From an uncultured Eubacteriales bacterium (GTDB lineage Bacteria > Bacillota > Clostridia > Christensenellales > Aristaeellaceae), in assembly GCA_902796115.1 (NCBI GenBank), contig CADBNX010000117.1:1-10594 (forward strand): DNA of 10,594 nt, written 5' to 3'. Shown here piece by piece: positions 1-7,190 of this stretch (positions are counted from its first letter, which is position 1; each line of letters starts with the position of its first letter). Position numbers and translations under genes: made by a program. The notes under the pieces are model-generated. The model searched no databases. It was not told the origin of the DNA and saw only the letters and a program-made list of their open reading frames with translations.

Positions 1-203
1 ACCGTCAGCTGCACCAGGTCAAACGGCTCGAAATCGGCATCCAGCAGACAGTCCTTATTGGCCAGGGTCAGATATCCCTGCCGGTTTGCCAGAATATCCG
101 CGTCCAGGGGATACGTCCAGACGGTCTCGCACCGGGACGCCGCGGGAAGCAGCAGCGCCACGCACAGCAATGCGGCGGCCACGGAAAGCTTGCCCGTGTG
201 CAT
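1..203 (-). CDS. VanY-like (M15) D,D-carboxypeptidase paralogue, N-terminal fragment cut by window edge
   Basis: Reading the minus strand from an ATG at 203..201 gives an open frame of 67 full codons to the window edge without a stop. Residues 1-25 look like a signal peptide: a short basic start (MHTGK), then an Ala/Leu/Val-rich core ending near PAAS, so an exported protein is likely. After it come GYLTLANKD and then DADFEPFDLVQL. This matches, segment by segment, the N-terminal linker of the neighbouring VanY-like protein (GYLFLVNRE and SADYVPPDLVRP), a stretch that precedes the catalytic domain in many Clostridia M15 peptidases. The start is supported by a strong GGGAGGTG ribosome binding site and by TGATG overlap with the upstream stop. 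The zinc-binding catalytic part lies outside the window, so the enzymatic call rests only on N-terminal similarity to the neighbour. It may be inactive or have a different C-terminal domain. Confidence 0.7.
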   Translation of the reverse strand, partial: MHTGKLSVAAALLCVALLLPAASRCETVWTYPLDADILANRQGYLTLANKDCLLDADFEPFDLVQLT

Positions 204-883
204 CAGCGCTCACCTCCCTGCACAAGATACGCAAACATGGCTTCCCTGATCTGCGCGATATAGGTTTCAAACGGGATATCCGCTTCAAATATCCGCGCCG
301 CGTGTTCTTCGCCCACGTACCGCACATGCCATGGTTCATACGCGTATCCTGTGACGGGCGTCCATTCGTCTCTGTAACGAAGGATAAATCCAAAGCGCCA
401 GCAGTTTTGCGCCACCCATTTTCCTTCGTCCGTATCGCCGAAGGACGCCTCCAGGCTGGTATTTCTTCTTGCGCCCAGGTCCATCGCAAGGCCCAGCTGA
501 TGCTCGCTGCACCCGGGCGGTGCCACATACAGCAGCGCGTTTTTCCTGCCGACGTTTGATACCTTGCGCGAAAAAATGCTGCTCTGCGTGGCATAGCTCC
601 GATAGCCTGATACCGCGATCAGCGTATAATTCTCTTCTTCCTTTGCCGCCAGGAACATTTTTTCCAGTGCCCGTGCCGCGTCATGCCGCATCAGCACCGC
701 ATCGGAGGTGCTTTTCACATCGGGCCGCACCAGATCGGGAGGCACATAATCAGCGGAAATCGGTCTTTCCCGGTTGACCAGGAACAGATATCCGCCCAGG
801 TTCATTTCACTTTCATACCGGACAATTGCCGCCTGCCCCAGCGAAAGCAGTGCCACAAGCAATGACATCATCCGAAGTATCAT
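203..883 (-). CDS. VanY-type D-alanyl-D-alanine carboxypeptidase (peptidase M15B)
   Basis: This 226-residue protein has the complete M15 signature. There is SGYRS at 92-96, SEHQLGLAMD at 126-135 (the SxHxxGxAxD zinc motif, ligands H128 and D135), and EPWHVRY at 183-189 (catalytic E183, third zinc ligand H186). By family knowledge it removes the terminal D-Ala from peptidoglycan stem peptides outside the membrane. Residues 1-20 form a hydrophobic signal peptide or membrane anchor. Residues 31-53 are the linker shared with the next gene. The ATG at 883 has a GGAAGGAAG ribosome binding site at 891-899, inside the end of hflX, and starts only 2 nt after the hflX stop, so the two genes are probably co-transcribed and coupled. 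The stop overlaps the next start. Nothing nearby (no VanS/VanR, VanH or D-Ala-D-Lac ligase) suggests glycopeptide resistance. I read it as a housekeeping or remodelling enzyme. Confidence 0.9.
   Translation of the reverse strand: MILRMMSLLVALLSLGQAAIVRYESEMNLGGYLFLVNRERPISADYVPPDLVRPDVKSTSDAVLMRHDAARALEKMFLAAKEEENYTLIAVSGYRSYATQSSIFSRKVSNVGRKNALLYVAPPGCSEHQLGLAMDLGARRNTSLEASFGDTDEGKWVAQNCWRFGFILRYRDEWTPVTGYAYEPWHVRYVGEEHAARIFEADIPFETYIAQIREAMFAYLVQGGER
211..218 (-). promoter_or_regulatory. Ribosome binding site of the second VanY-like gene
   Basis: On the minus strand GGGAGGTG lies 7 nt before the ATG at 203. It is embedded in the last codons of the upstream carboxypeptidase gene (QGGER-stop). 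It fixes the start of the edge-truncated gene, and together with the TGATG junction it indicates translational coupling. Confidence 0.75.
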
Positions 884-885
884 AA

Positions 886-2637
886 TCAGACTTCCTTCCT
901 GACAGGCCGGACGGAGATCCGGTACTTCCTGGTCAGCAGACCGGCATTCTTTTCCGTCGCGCGGAATGTAACGGAAACGCCGTCATTTCCGTTTTCCCGT
1001 TTCAGAATCCTGCCATACTCCTCCAGTACGCCGATCTGCGCATAATCGCTGTAGGGAATCGATGCAGTGTAGGTTCCCTCCCGCTCCCGAAGACAGCGGG
1101 ATATCGCGTCCATCAGTTCGCCGATTCCGTCCCCCCGCTTCGCGGAAATGCGGATCGCATTGAAATCAGATGCCGTACAGGCCCGGGGCAGGTCGCATTT
1201 GTTCAGCACCTCGATCCGGGGCTGCCAGTCCGCGCCGAGCTCCCCGAGCACCTGACCGACCGTTTTCCGGTGCGCTTCCATATGCGGATCGGACGCATCC
1301 GATACGATGATCAGGATATCCGCAAGCGCGGCTTCTTCCAGGGTGGATCGGAACGCCTCCACCAGATCGTGCGGCAATTTATTGATAAAACCGACCGTAT
1401 CTGTCAGAATGAACTGCTCGCCCTGCTCTGTTTCCACTTTTCTTGAAACCGAATCCAGTGTGGCAAACAGCTGATTCTCCGTGTATACATCTGCGCCGGC
1501 AATGCGGTTCAGCAACGTCGATTTTCCGGTATTGGTGTAGCCGACGAGCGCCACCGCAGGCACCGCGTTCCGGATCCTTGTCTGTCGCCTGAGATCCCGC
1601 TCCCTCGAAAGCGTTTCCAGTTTACGGGAGATCGCGGTGATTTCGTCCCGGATCCGCCTGCGGTCCATCTCCAGCTTGGTTTCGCCGGGTCCCCTCGTCC
1701 CGATCCCGCCGCCCAGGCGGGAAAGCTCCGTTCCGGTTCCGATGAGCCGGTTGGCCCGGTAATGCAGCTGGGCCGCCATCACCTGCAGCTTTCCTTCGTT
1801 GGTGACCGCGCGTCCCGCGAAAATATCCAGGATCAGCGCGGTGCGGTCGATCACCCTGACACCGATCATATCTTCCAGATTGCGCAGCTGCTTTCCCGAA
1901 AGCTCGTCGTCAAAAATGACCAGATCGGCTTTGCCCACCTGGGCAGCCATCCTGACCTCCTGCACCTTGCCGGAACCGATCCAGGTATTGCTGTCCGCCT
2001 GTCCGCCCTTCTGCAGCATCATATCCACAGTCAGGGCTCCCGCGGTTTCCGCAAGCGCCTTCAATTCCTCCAGCGATTCCAGACTGTCCGTACCGACGAG
2101 CAGCGCCCTTTCCCGCGTGTCCTCTTCCGTTACGGTTTCTTCCCGCCTGACGGCAAGCAGTTTCCGCATCCATTTCTCCTGCGGGATCATGGATAAGGGC
2201 ACGCACTCCTCCTCCATGTCGGGCAGGAACGCCGCGCATACTCCGGTAACTCCGCCATCTTCTGAAACGCCCACTGCGCATACGGATTCCAGCTCCGTCC
2301 AATCCGGCAGCGACAGATCCGCTTCCGAAAGATGCGGGTTGCCTCCCGGATGCGTGTGGACACAGCGGAGATGCGCCGCGGAAGCCCTGCGGATGTGCTC
2401 TGTTTCAACCGGTGCGTCGCTCAGGGTCCCGACCGATACGCGGGTCACTTCCCCGGAAGCGGTCAGGATCACGGAAATCTCCCTGTTGATCGCACAGGTA
2501 AGCAAAGCCATCTTCTCCGCCAGGTCGGCGGGAAGATAGCAGTCCCTTCCCGTTTTCATCTCATACAGGCTCTGCAGTTCCTCCAGTATGCCTTTCCGGA
2601 GGCCCGCCGTGTTTCCCTTAACCGTCTCTTTACTCAT
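886..2637 (-). CDS. hflX: GTPase HflX with N-terminal JAMM/RadC-like domain
   Basis: 583 residues, clearly longer than the roughly 430 of E. coli HflX. The C-terminal two thirds are HflX. The nucleotide-independent N domain is at about 175-315, ending in the hallmark glycine-rich GTRGPGETKLE (313-323). A helical linker follows at 324-355, then the GTPase domain with G1 GYTNTGKST (366-374), G2 region FATLD (391-395), G3 DTVGF (413-417), G4 NKCD (479-482) and G5 SAK (498-500). By family knowledge HflX binds the 50S subunit, splits stalled or hibernating ribosomes and hydrolyses GTP in the cytosol. The first about 165 residues are an extra domain with HTHPGGNPHLSEAD at 94-107. This fits the JAMM pattern HxHx7SxxD (H94, H96, S104, D107), with E53 as a plausible upstream glutamate. 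The start ATG has GGAG at 2646-2649, 8 nt upstream, and a promoter lies just before it. The gene leads into two carboxypeptidase genes. Confidence 0.95.
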   Translation of the reverse strand: MSKETVKGNTAGLRKGILEELQSLYEMKTGRDCYLPADLAEKMALLTCAINREISVILTASGEVTRVSVGTLSDAPVETEHIRRASAAHLRCVHTHPGGNPHLSEADLSLPDWTELESVCAVGVSEDGGVTGVCAAFLPDMEEECVPLSMIPQEKWMRKLLAVRREETVTEEDTRERALLVGTDSLESLEELKALAETAGALTVDMMLQKGGQADSNTWIGSGKVQEVRMAAQVGKADLVIFDDELSGKQLRNLEDMIGVRVIDRTALILDIFAGRAVTNEGKLQVMAAQLHYRANRLIGTGTELSRLGGGIGTRGPGETKLEMDRRRIRDEITAISRKLETLSRERDLRRQTRIRNAVPAVALVGYTNTGKSTLLNRIAGADVYTENQLFATLDSVSRKVETEQGEQFILTDTVGFINKLPHDLVEAFRSTLEEAALADILIIVSDASDPHMEAHRKTVGQVLGELGADWQPRIEVLNKCDLPRACTASDFNAIRISAKRGDGIGELMDAISRCLREREGTYTASIPYSDYAQIGVLEEYGRILKRENGNDGVSVTFRATEKNAGLLTRKYRISVRPVRKEV

Positions 2638-2678
2638 CCGTCACGCTCCGCTGTTTTCCGGCTTTCTGCGCCTTGTCT

Positions 2679-2707
2679 ATTTTATCGCAACAGGCAGGCC
2701 CGGTCAA
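2679..2707 (-). promoter_or_regulatory. Sigma-A (sigma-70)-type promoter of the hflX operon
   Basis: On the minus strand there is a -35 TTGACC (2707..2702), a 17-bp spacer and a -10 TAAAAT (2684..2679). Each hexamer differs from consensus by one base and the spacing is optimal. Transcription should begin near 2672, giving a leader of about 35 nt before the hflX ATG at 2637. It sits in the 103-nt gap between the GRE activase stop and hflX. I found no hairpin followed by a T-run in that gap, so the upstream operon may read through. No operator-like palindrome is evident. Confidence 0.75.
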
Positions 2708-2740
2708 TAGCGGCGGCAATCCGAAACTAAACTGCACGCT

Positions 2741-3586
2741 TCAGAATACCTGATATGGAATCCCCGCTTCCCGGAACACCTCCGGAAACAGCTTTGGTGC
2801 CTCGTCTTCCGGAAACTCCGGTTTGTATTCCCGCCCCACCATCTCATATTTGGCTCCGGCCGCCCGCTGGTAGGGAAGGATGTCCACCCGGCGGAGCGCT
2901 TTCGCGGAACTGACAAGAGATGCCGCGAACTGAAAATGCTCCCGGCAGTCATTCACGCCCGGAATGATCGGCATCCGCAGCACAAACGGCGTATTCCCCG
3001 CGCTCAGCATCCGCAGATGGCGCAGGATGGGCTCCTGCGGCGCGCCGGTATAGTGAAGATGTGCCTGGGGATCGGAAACCTTCCAGTCCATCATCATCAT
3101 CGATACCGTGGACAGCGCGTCCTCAAACACCGCGTCGGACGCAAAACCGCTCGTTTCGATCGCCGTATGGATCCCCGGCATCAGGCCGATCACGGTTTTC
3201 ACGAATGTCCACTGCATCAGCGGCTCCCCGCCGGAAAAAGTGACACCCCCTCCCGTATCGGCATAGACGTCGCGGTCTTTGCTCAGCCGCCCGGCAAGCG
3301 CGGACGCTTCCCACTCGGTTCCGATGATTTTCCGGAAGCCGCCGCGGCATACGGGGATGCACGCTCCGCACAGCACGCAGTGATCCGGATGCCGGCATAC
3401 CTTCGCGCAGGCTCCGCAATGGATGCACGCGGCTTTGCTGACCATGATCTCCCGCTCCGGCGAAAGACCCTCCGGATTATGGCACCACTGACAGCGCAGC
3501 GGGCATCCTTTCATAAAAACCGTCGTCCGGATGCCCGGTCCGTCAAACACGGCGAATTCCTTGATGTCAAATACGATCCCTGTCAT
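2741..3586 (-). CDS. Glycyl radical enzyme activating protein (radical SAM)
   Basis: With the ATG at 3586 this is a 281-residue PflA/HpdA-type activase. The radical SAM cluster motif is CPLRCQWC (CX3CX2C; C28, C32, C35), preceded by the family-typical FDGPGIRTTVFMKG. An insert at about 54-80 carries two CX2CX2CX3C motifs (C54/57/60/64 and C70/73/76/80), predicting two auxiliary [4Fe-4S] clusters as in activases of GRE eliminases; PFL activase lacks this insert. TFSGGEP (116-122) is the SAM-binding GGE region. By family knowledge it cleaves S-adenosylmethionine and abstracts a hydrogen from the partner glycine. The start was chosen because ATG overlaps the GRE stop as ATGA and begins exactly at the conserved N-terminus. 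The GTG at 3628 would add 14 residues with no family character. Its obvious partner is the GRE directly upstream. The stop is followed by the hflX promoter. Confidence 0.95.
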   Translation of the reverse strand: MTGIVFDIKEFAVFDGPGIRTTVFMKGCPLRCQWCHNPEGLSPEREIMVSKAACIHCGACAKVCRHPDHCVLCGACIPVCRGGFRKIIGTEWEASALAGRLSKDRDVYADTGGGVTFSGGEPLMQWTFVKTVIGLMPGIHTAIETSGFASDAVFEDALSTVSMMMMDWKVSDPQAHLHYTGAPQEPILRHLRMLSAGNTPFVLRMPIIPGVNDCREHFQFAASLVSSAKALRRVDILPYQRAAGAKYEMVGREYKPEFPEDEAPKLFPEVFREAGIPYQVF

Positions 3587-5607
3587 ACCTGCAGTTCCGC
3601 GCGGCGGATGATATGATCCTGATAGCACTTATCCAGTTCCACAAAATAGCCGCTCCAGCCCCATACCCGCACGATCAGATTGCGGTAATTCTCGGGATGC
3701 TTCTGCGCGTCCAGCATTTTTTCCCGGTTCACGGTATTCAGCTGCATCTGATGTCCGCCGCGCCGGATGAACAGCTGTACCAGCTGCGCCACCTTCATGA
3801 TGGATTCCTCCTGACGGAACACGGAATCCGAAAACTCGATCGTCAGCGGCCCGCCGTTGATATTTTCCTTCAGGTCCGGCTTGGTAAAGGATTTGATCAG
3901 GGAAACCGGTCCGTTCAGCCGGATATTCAGGGAAGGCGCGTAATTGGCCGGCAGCGGCACACCCTCCTCCCGTCCGTCCGCGGTGGCTCCGAGCTCGTTG
4001 GCGTGGAAAATATAGTACATCGCGGAACCGGTCCCGGCGCGGATGATGCCGCCCCGTTCGTTCTTCAGGCCTCTCAGCGAGTCAGCGAACACCTTCAGCA
4101 GCCACACGGCGAACTGATCCGCCCGGTCGTCGTCGTTGCCCATCTTGGGGCAATGGAATTTGAGCAGATCATGGATTTCGTCATACCCTTTCCAGTCTGC
4201 TTTCATCGCGTCAAGCAGCGTTTGCGCCCGGATCTTTTTTCCGTACACGGCGTCGTTGACCGCGGCAAGCATATCCGCCGCGGGCGCGAGTCCCGTGCCG
4301 TGGAAGCCCCAGTTGTTGTAGCGGTTCCCGAGAGATATGTCCTTTTCGTTTTCAAGGCACCCTTCGAAGAACAGGGAAAGCCACGGGGACGGAATCACAT
4401 ACAGGTTCTTTCTCTCCGCCAGAAGCTCTCTCGTTTTTTGGAAGATTGCCGAACGGATCTCTTCCTTCAGCGCATCCATGGATTCGCATTCCGTCAGCTT
4501 TTCCCGGATCACCGAATCCGTGATATTGGCGAACGGCAGCGCACCGATATTCGGGATCTCCATCGCGCATCCCGGCAGGATGAATTCCCAGCAGGCCGCC
4601 ATCGCGTAATTCCTGGCGTCCTTTTCCTCGTATCCGAGTTCCGTCAGCGCCGGAATCGCGACGTCGTCGTTTTCGTACTGCGGAAACCCGAGTCCGAGTT
4701 TCGTCAGCTGCGTTCCCTTCTCAAAAACCTCAAGCGGCGTATCCCTGTTCACGCGCAGATTGATTTTGGGGTCGATCAGCCGCAGTTCACCGCACGCTCT
4801 GAGGCACAGATCCGACAGCAGGTTATACCCGTCCTTCCCCTCCGGCGTCATGCCGCCCAGCACGATGCTCTGGCCGTTGTCGCCCTGCTGCATGCCGGGA
4901 TACAGGTCGCTGTCCCGGTTGCAGGACAGGAAAAACGCTTCCAGCAGTTCGAACGCGCTCTCTTCCGTCTCTCTTCCCGACGCAAGGTCCGCGGCAAGAT
5001 AGGGCATCATATACTGGTCGAAACGTCCCAGTGTGTTGTGATAGTCTCCTTCGCACCACATCGCATAGTGCAGGATGCGCAGCGACTGCAGCGCCTCGCG
5101 GAATGTTGACGCCCCGTATGCGGGCACCCGGCGCAGGATTTGCGCCAGCTCCCGATACCCCTGGGTCTCCGCGGAAAAGGCATACCGTTCCGTCAGTTCC
5201 AGGACCGCGTCGATCGAGAGCCTCATGGCTTCGTGATACCGGCTTGAAGACAGCTGATCCCGGTAATGCTTCAGCCCGTTCCGGATCACTTTTTCATAAT
5301 CCGGTGAAAGATTGCTGACGTTTCCCAGTTCATGAATGTAATGGTTCTTTCCGATCGCTTCCCATTCCTTTTCGCCGTAAATCATCGGGAGATTGGGAAC
5401 CGTGCGGGTAAAGGCGATCAGTTCATCCGGAAACAGATAGGGCGTTTCCGTTTCAAGCGCGGTCTTCAGGCGCATCGCCGTGCGCATATAATCCGGACAG
5501 GAAACATCCCTGTAGTTTTTTTCGATTCCTTCCGGCACGGCAATCCTTGCCGCATGGTGCCTGTGTTCCCACTGAAACTCCTTCAGTTTTGAAATCCGGT
5601 CAGTCAT
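3583..5607 (-). CDS. Short glycyl radical enzyme of unassigned specificity (PFL/eliminase superfamily)
   Basis: A 674-residue anaerobic radical enzyme. The C-terminal glycyl radical box reads RVWGWSGYFVEL (647-658), with G650 as the predicted radical site. It is preceded by GGHQMQLNTV (618-626 region) and HPENYRNLIV, which match the CutC/glycerol-dehydratase-type glycyl domain. The thiyl-radical cysteine is most likely C339 in ACWEF, with E341 two residues on. This is the CxE pattern of radical dehydratases and lyases, not the adjacent Cys-Cys of pyruvate formate-lyase. Odd points: GRE eliminases are usually about 780-850 residues, so this one lacks roughly 100 or more; the usual Tyr after the radical Gly is Trp; and a second cysteine, C347, lies just after the active site. 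The ATG at 5607 follows GGGGTG by 5 nt. It is coupled by ATGA to its activase and follows a sugar isomerase and kinase, so a sugar-derived polyol or acid is a reasonable but unproven substrate. The enzyme is expected to be cytosolic and oxygen-sensitive. Confidence 0.9.
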   Translation of the reverse strand: MTDRISKLKEFQWEHRHHAARIAVPEGIEKNYRDVSCPDYMRTAMRLKTALETETPYLFPDELIAFTRTVPNLPMIYGEKEWEAIGKNHYIHELGNVSNLSPDYEKVIRNGLKHYRDQLSSSRYHEAMRLSIDAVLELTERYAFSAETQGYRELAQILRRVPAYGASTFREALQSLRILHYAMWCEGDYHNTLGRFDQYMMPYLAADLASGRETEESAFELLEAFFLSCNRDSDLYPGMQQGDNGQSIVLGGMTPEGKDGYNLLSDLCLRACGELRLIDPKINLRVNRDTPLEVFEKGTQLTKLGLGFPQYENDDVAIPALTELGYEEKDARNYAMAACWEFILPGCAMEIPNIGALPFANITDSVIREKLTECESMDALKEEIRSAIFQKTRELLAERKNLYVIPSPWLSLFFEGCLENEKDISLGNRYNNWGFHGTGLAPAADMLAAVNDAVYGKKIRAQTLLDAMKADWKGYDEIHDLLKFHCPKMGNDDDRADQFAVWLLKVFADSLRGLKNERGGIIRAGTGSAMYYIFHANELGATADGREEGVPLPANYAPSLNIRLNGPVSLIKSFTKPDLKENINGGPLTIEFSDSVFRQEESIMKVAQLVQLFIRRGGHQMQLNTVNREKMLDAQKHPENYRNLIVRVWGWSGYFVELDKCYQDHIIRRAELQV

Positions 5608-5641
5608 GATATCACCCCACTTTCAGCTTTCACCCCATCGT

Positions 5642-5696
5642 GAACGTATTATCCGTTCGGTTTTTATGGCATTCGCGCATGCCAAAGTCAGAACGG
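5642..5696 (-). promoter_or_regulatory. Competing inverted repeats between isomerase and GRE genes (possible RNA structure)
   Basis: On the minus strand the isomerase ends in CCGTTC (5696..5691, just before and into its stop). Then come TGGCAT and ATGCCA (5684..5679 and 5672..5667, loop of 6), GAACGG (5658..5653), and CGTTC (5646..5642). The CCGTTC/GAACGG arms enclose the TGGCAT/ATGCCA hairpin to form one nested stem. GAACG can alternatively pair with the downstream CGTTC, so the two folds exclude each other. No T-run follows, so it is not an intrinsic terminator in either direction. It could stabilise or process mRNA between the kinase/isomerase part and the GRE part, or be an operator. Stems are only 5-6 bp, so chance is possible. 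Confidence 0.35.
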
Positions 5697-7163
5697 ATTC
5701 TCGGTCGGATACCGTTCGCCGCTCGGCTGGTTGTATGCGATATCCCGGATTCCGAGCATCCGGAATACCTCAAACAGCGCTTTTCCGCAGTGGCAGAACG
5801 CGACCGCGCCGTGATGCGGATAATGCTTTTCGATCAGCACATGCCGATAGAACCGGCCCATTTCGGGAATGGCAAACACGCCGATCCCGCCAAAGGAACG
5901 CGTACGGACATCCAGCACCTCGCCCTGCGCGATATACGCGCGCAGCACGCCCTCGCTGTCGCACTGCAGGCGGTAAAAAGTGACGGGACCCGCGGCAATA
6001 TCGCCTTCCAGCGTGCCCCTGGTAAAATCGGGTTCGCTTCCCTTGGGTTCAAGCAGCCGATGCTGGATCAGCTGATATTTGATCGCGCGGTCGGAGCACA
6101 GTTTGCACTCCGGGGTATTGCCGCAGTGAAAGCCCATAAAGGTATCCGTCAGCTTCCAGGTGCCGCCGGGCGCGATTTCCTCTTCAAACATTTTTGCCGG
6201 AACGCTGTTGTTGATATCGAGCAGCGTCACCGCGTCGCCGCTGACGCACGCGCCGATGTATTCGCTTAAGGAGCCGTAAATATCCACTTCGCAGGCTACC
6301 GGAATGCCGCGCGAGGCAAGACGGCTGTTCACATAGCAGGGTTCAAAGCCAAACGTTTCCGGAAACGCGGGCCAGCATTTGTTTGCGAACGCGACATACT
6401 TCCGCGCCCCCAGATGATCCCTGGCCCAGTCCAGAAGCGTCAGCTCAAACTGCGCCATCCGGCGGTTCAGATCCGGATAATAGCAGCCTTCCTTCATTTC
6501 CGCCGCCATATCCCGGCAAACATCGTCGATCCGCGGATCCCCCTCGTGGGCTTTATACGCCACGAGCAGATCCAGCTCGCTGTTTTCCTCGATTTCCACA
6601 CCCAGCTCATACAGCCCCCTGATCGGCGCGTTGCAGGCAAAGAAGTCCTGCGGTCTGGGCCCGAAGGTAATGATCTTCAGCCCGCGAAGCCCCAGAACCG
6701 CTCTCGCGACCGGGATAAACTCCGCGATCATACCCGCGATGTCCTCTGCCCTTCCGACCGGATAGGAAGGGATATATGCATCGATCCCGCGCATGCCCAG
6801 GTTGTAGGAGCAGTTCAGCATGCCGCAGAACGCGTCTCCCCGACCGTTGATCAGATCTCCGTCGCCCTCCGCCGCGGCGACGAACATGCAGGGCCCGTCG
6901 AATTCTTTCGCGATCAGGGTTTCCGGCGTTTCAGGGCCGAAGTTCCCCAGGAAAACCACCAGCGCGTTGCAGCCCGCTTCCCGGACGCAGCGCACGCTTT
7001 CCTGCATATCACGCTCATTTTCCACTGTCACGGGACACAGGAACAGCTCCGGGCAGCACGCTTTGATCGCCTCCGCGCGCTTCCTGCTCAGTTCGATGGG
7101 AAAACAGTCGCGGGACACCGCGATCAGGCCTAATTTTACTTCCGGGATATTGTCCATCTTCAT
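5688..7163 (-). CDS. L-fucose/L-arabinose isomerase-family protein (COG2407 type)
   Basis: 491 residues, shorter than E. coli FucI (about 590) but normal for FucI-like isomerases of Bacillota. The fold runs from an N-terminal Rossmann-like part (LGLIAVSRD at 11-19, VVFLGNFGPETP at 69-80) to the C-terminal catalytic half. Likely Mn2+ ligands, by analogy with the FucI Glu/Asp/His triad, are E292 in CEVD, D316 in LLDINNS and H450 or H451 in YPHHGAVAF. FHCGNTP (345-351) and RSFGGIGVF (422-430) look like motifs of this family. It should interconvert an aldose and ketose in the cytosol; the sugar (fucose, arabinose, or another) cannot be read from sequence. The ATG at 7163 has GGAGGA at 7171-7176, 7 nt upstream; a second ATG two codons later is less well spaced. 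It lies 27 nt after the kinase gene, a classical isomerase/kinase pair. It carries several extra cysteines (C353, C356, C457, C459). Confidence 0.88.
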   Translation of the reverse strand: MKMDNIPEVKLGLIAVSRDCFPIELSRKRAEAIKACCPELFLCPVTVENERDMQESVRCVREAGCNALVVFLGNFGPETPETLIAKEFDGPCMFVAAAEGDGDLINGRGDAFCGMLNCSYNLGMRGIDAYIPSYPVGRAEDIAGMIAEFIPVARAVLGLRGLKIITFGPRPQDFFACNAPIRGLYELGVEIEENSELDLLVAYKAHEGDPRIDDVCRDMAAEMKEGCYYPDLNRRMAQFELTLLDWARDHLGARKYVAFANKCWPAFPETFGFEPCYVNSRLASRGIPVACEVDIYGSLSEYIGACVSGDAVTLLDINNSVPAKMFEEEIAPGGTWKLTDTFMGFHCGNTPECKLCSDRAIKYQLIQHRLLEPKGSEPDFTRGTLEGDIAAGPVTFYRLQCDSEGVLRAYIAQGEVLDVRTRSFGGIGVFAIPEMGRFYRHVLIEKHYPHHGAVAFCHCGKALFEVFRMLGIRDIAYNQPSGERYPTENPF

Positions 7164-7190
7164 GCTCTTTTCCTCCGTTCTATTTTGTTG

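Noticed and set aside
203..883. Vancomycin resistance determinant
   Set aside because: Only the VanY-like peptidase is present, with no VanRS, VanH or D-Ala-D-Lac ligase; M15B enzymes are common housekeeping proteins.
3587..3628. GTG at 3628 as start of the activase
   Set aside because: It adds 14 residues without family similarity and a 46-nt overlap with the GRE; the ATG at 3586 begins at the conserved N-terminus with an ATGA junction.
3613..5109. Long plus-strand open frame of 498 codons
   Set aside because: It lies fully antisense to the GRE gene, whose motifs are unmistakable. Its translation is Arg/His/Gln-rich with no recognisable motif, as expected for a shadow frame in GC-rich coding DNA.
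3583..5607. Calling the GRE a pyruvate formate-lyase (pflB)
   Set aside because: PFL has adjacent Cys-Cys at the active site; here it is C-W-E, and the activase has the two extra cluster motifs absent from PFL activase.
5661..5684. Rho-independent terminator in the isomerase-GRE gap
   Set aside because: The hairpin TGGCAT/ATGCCA is only 6 bp. The T-run precedes it on the plus strand, so in the direction of transcription it is followed by A residues, not T.
5645..5687. Promoter for the GRE gene at GATAAT on the minus strand
   Set aside because: GATAAT resembles a -10 element, but no acceptable -35 lies 16-18 bp upstream; the TTGGCA there is 26 bp away.
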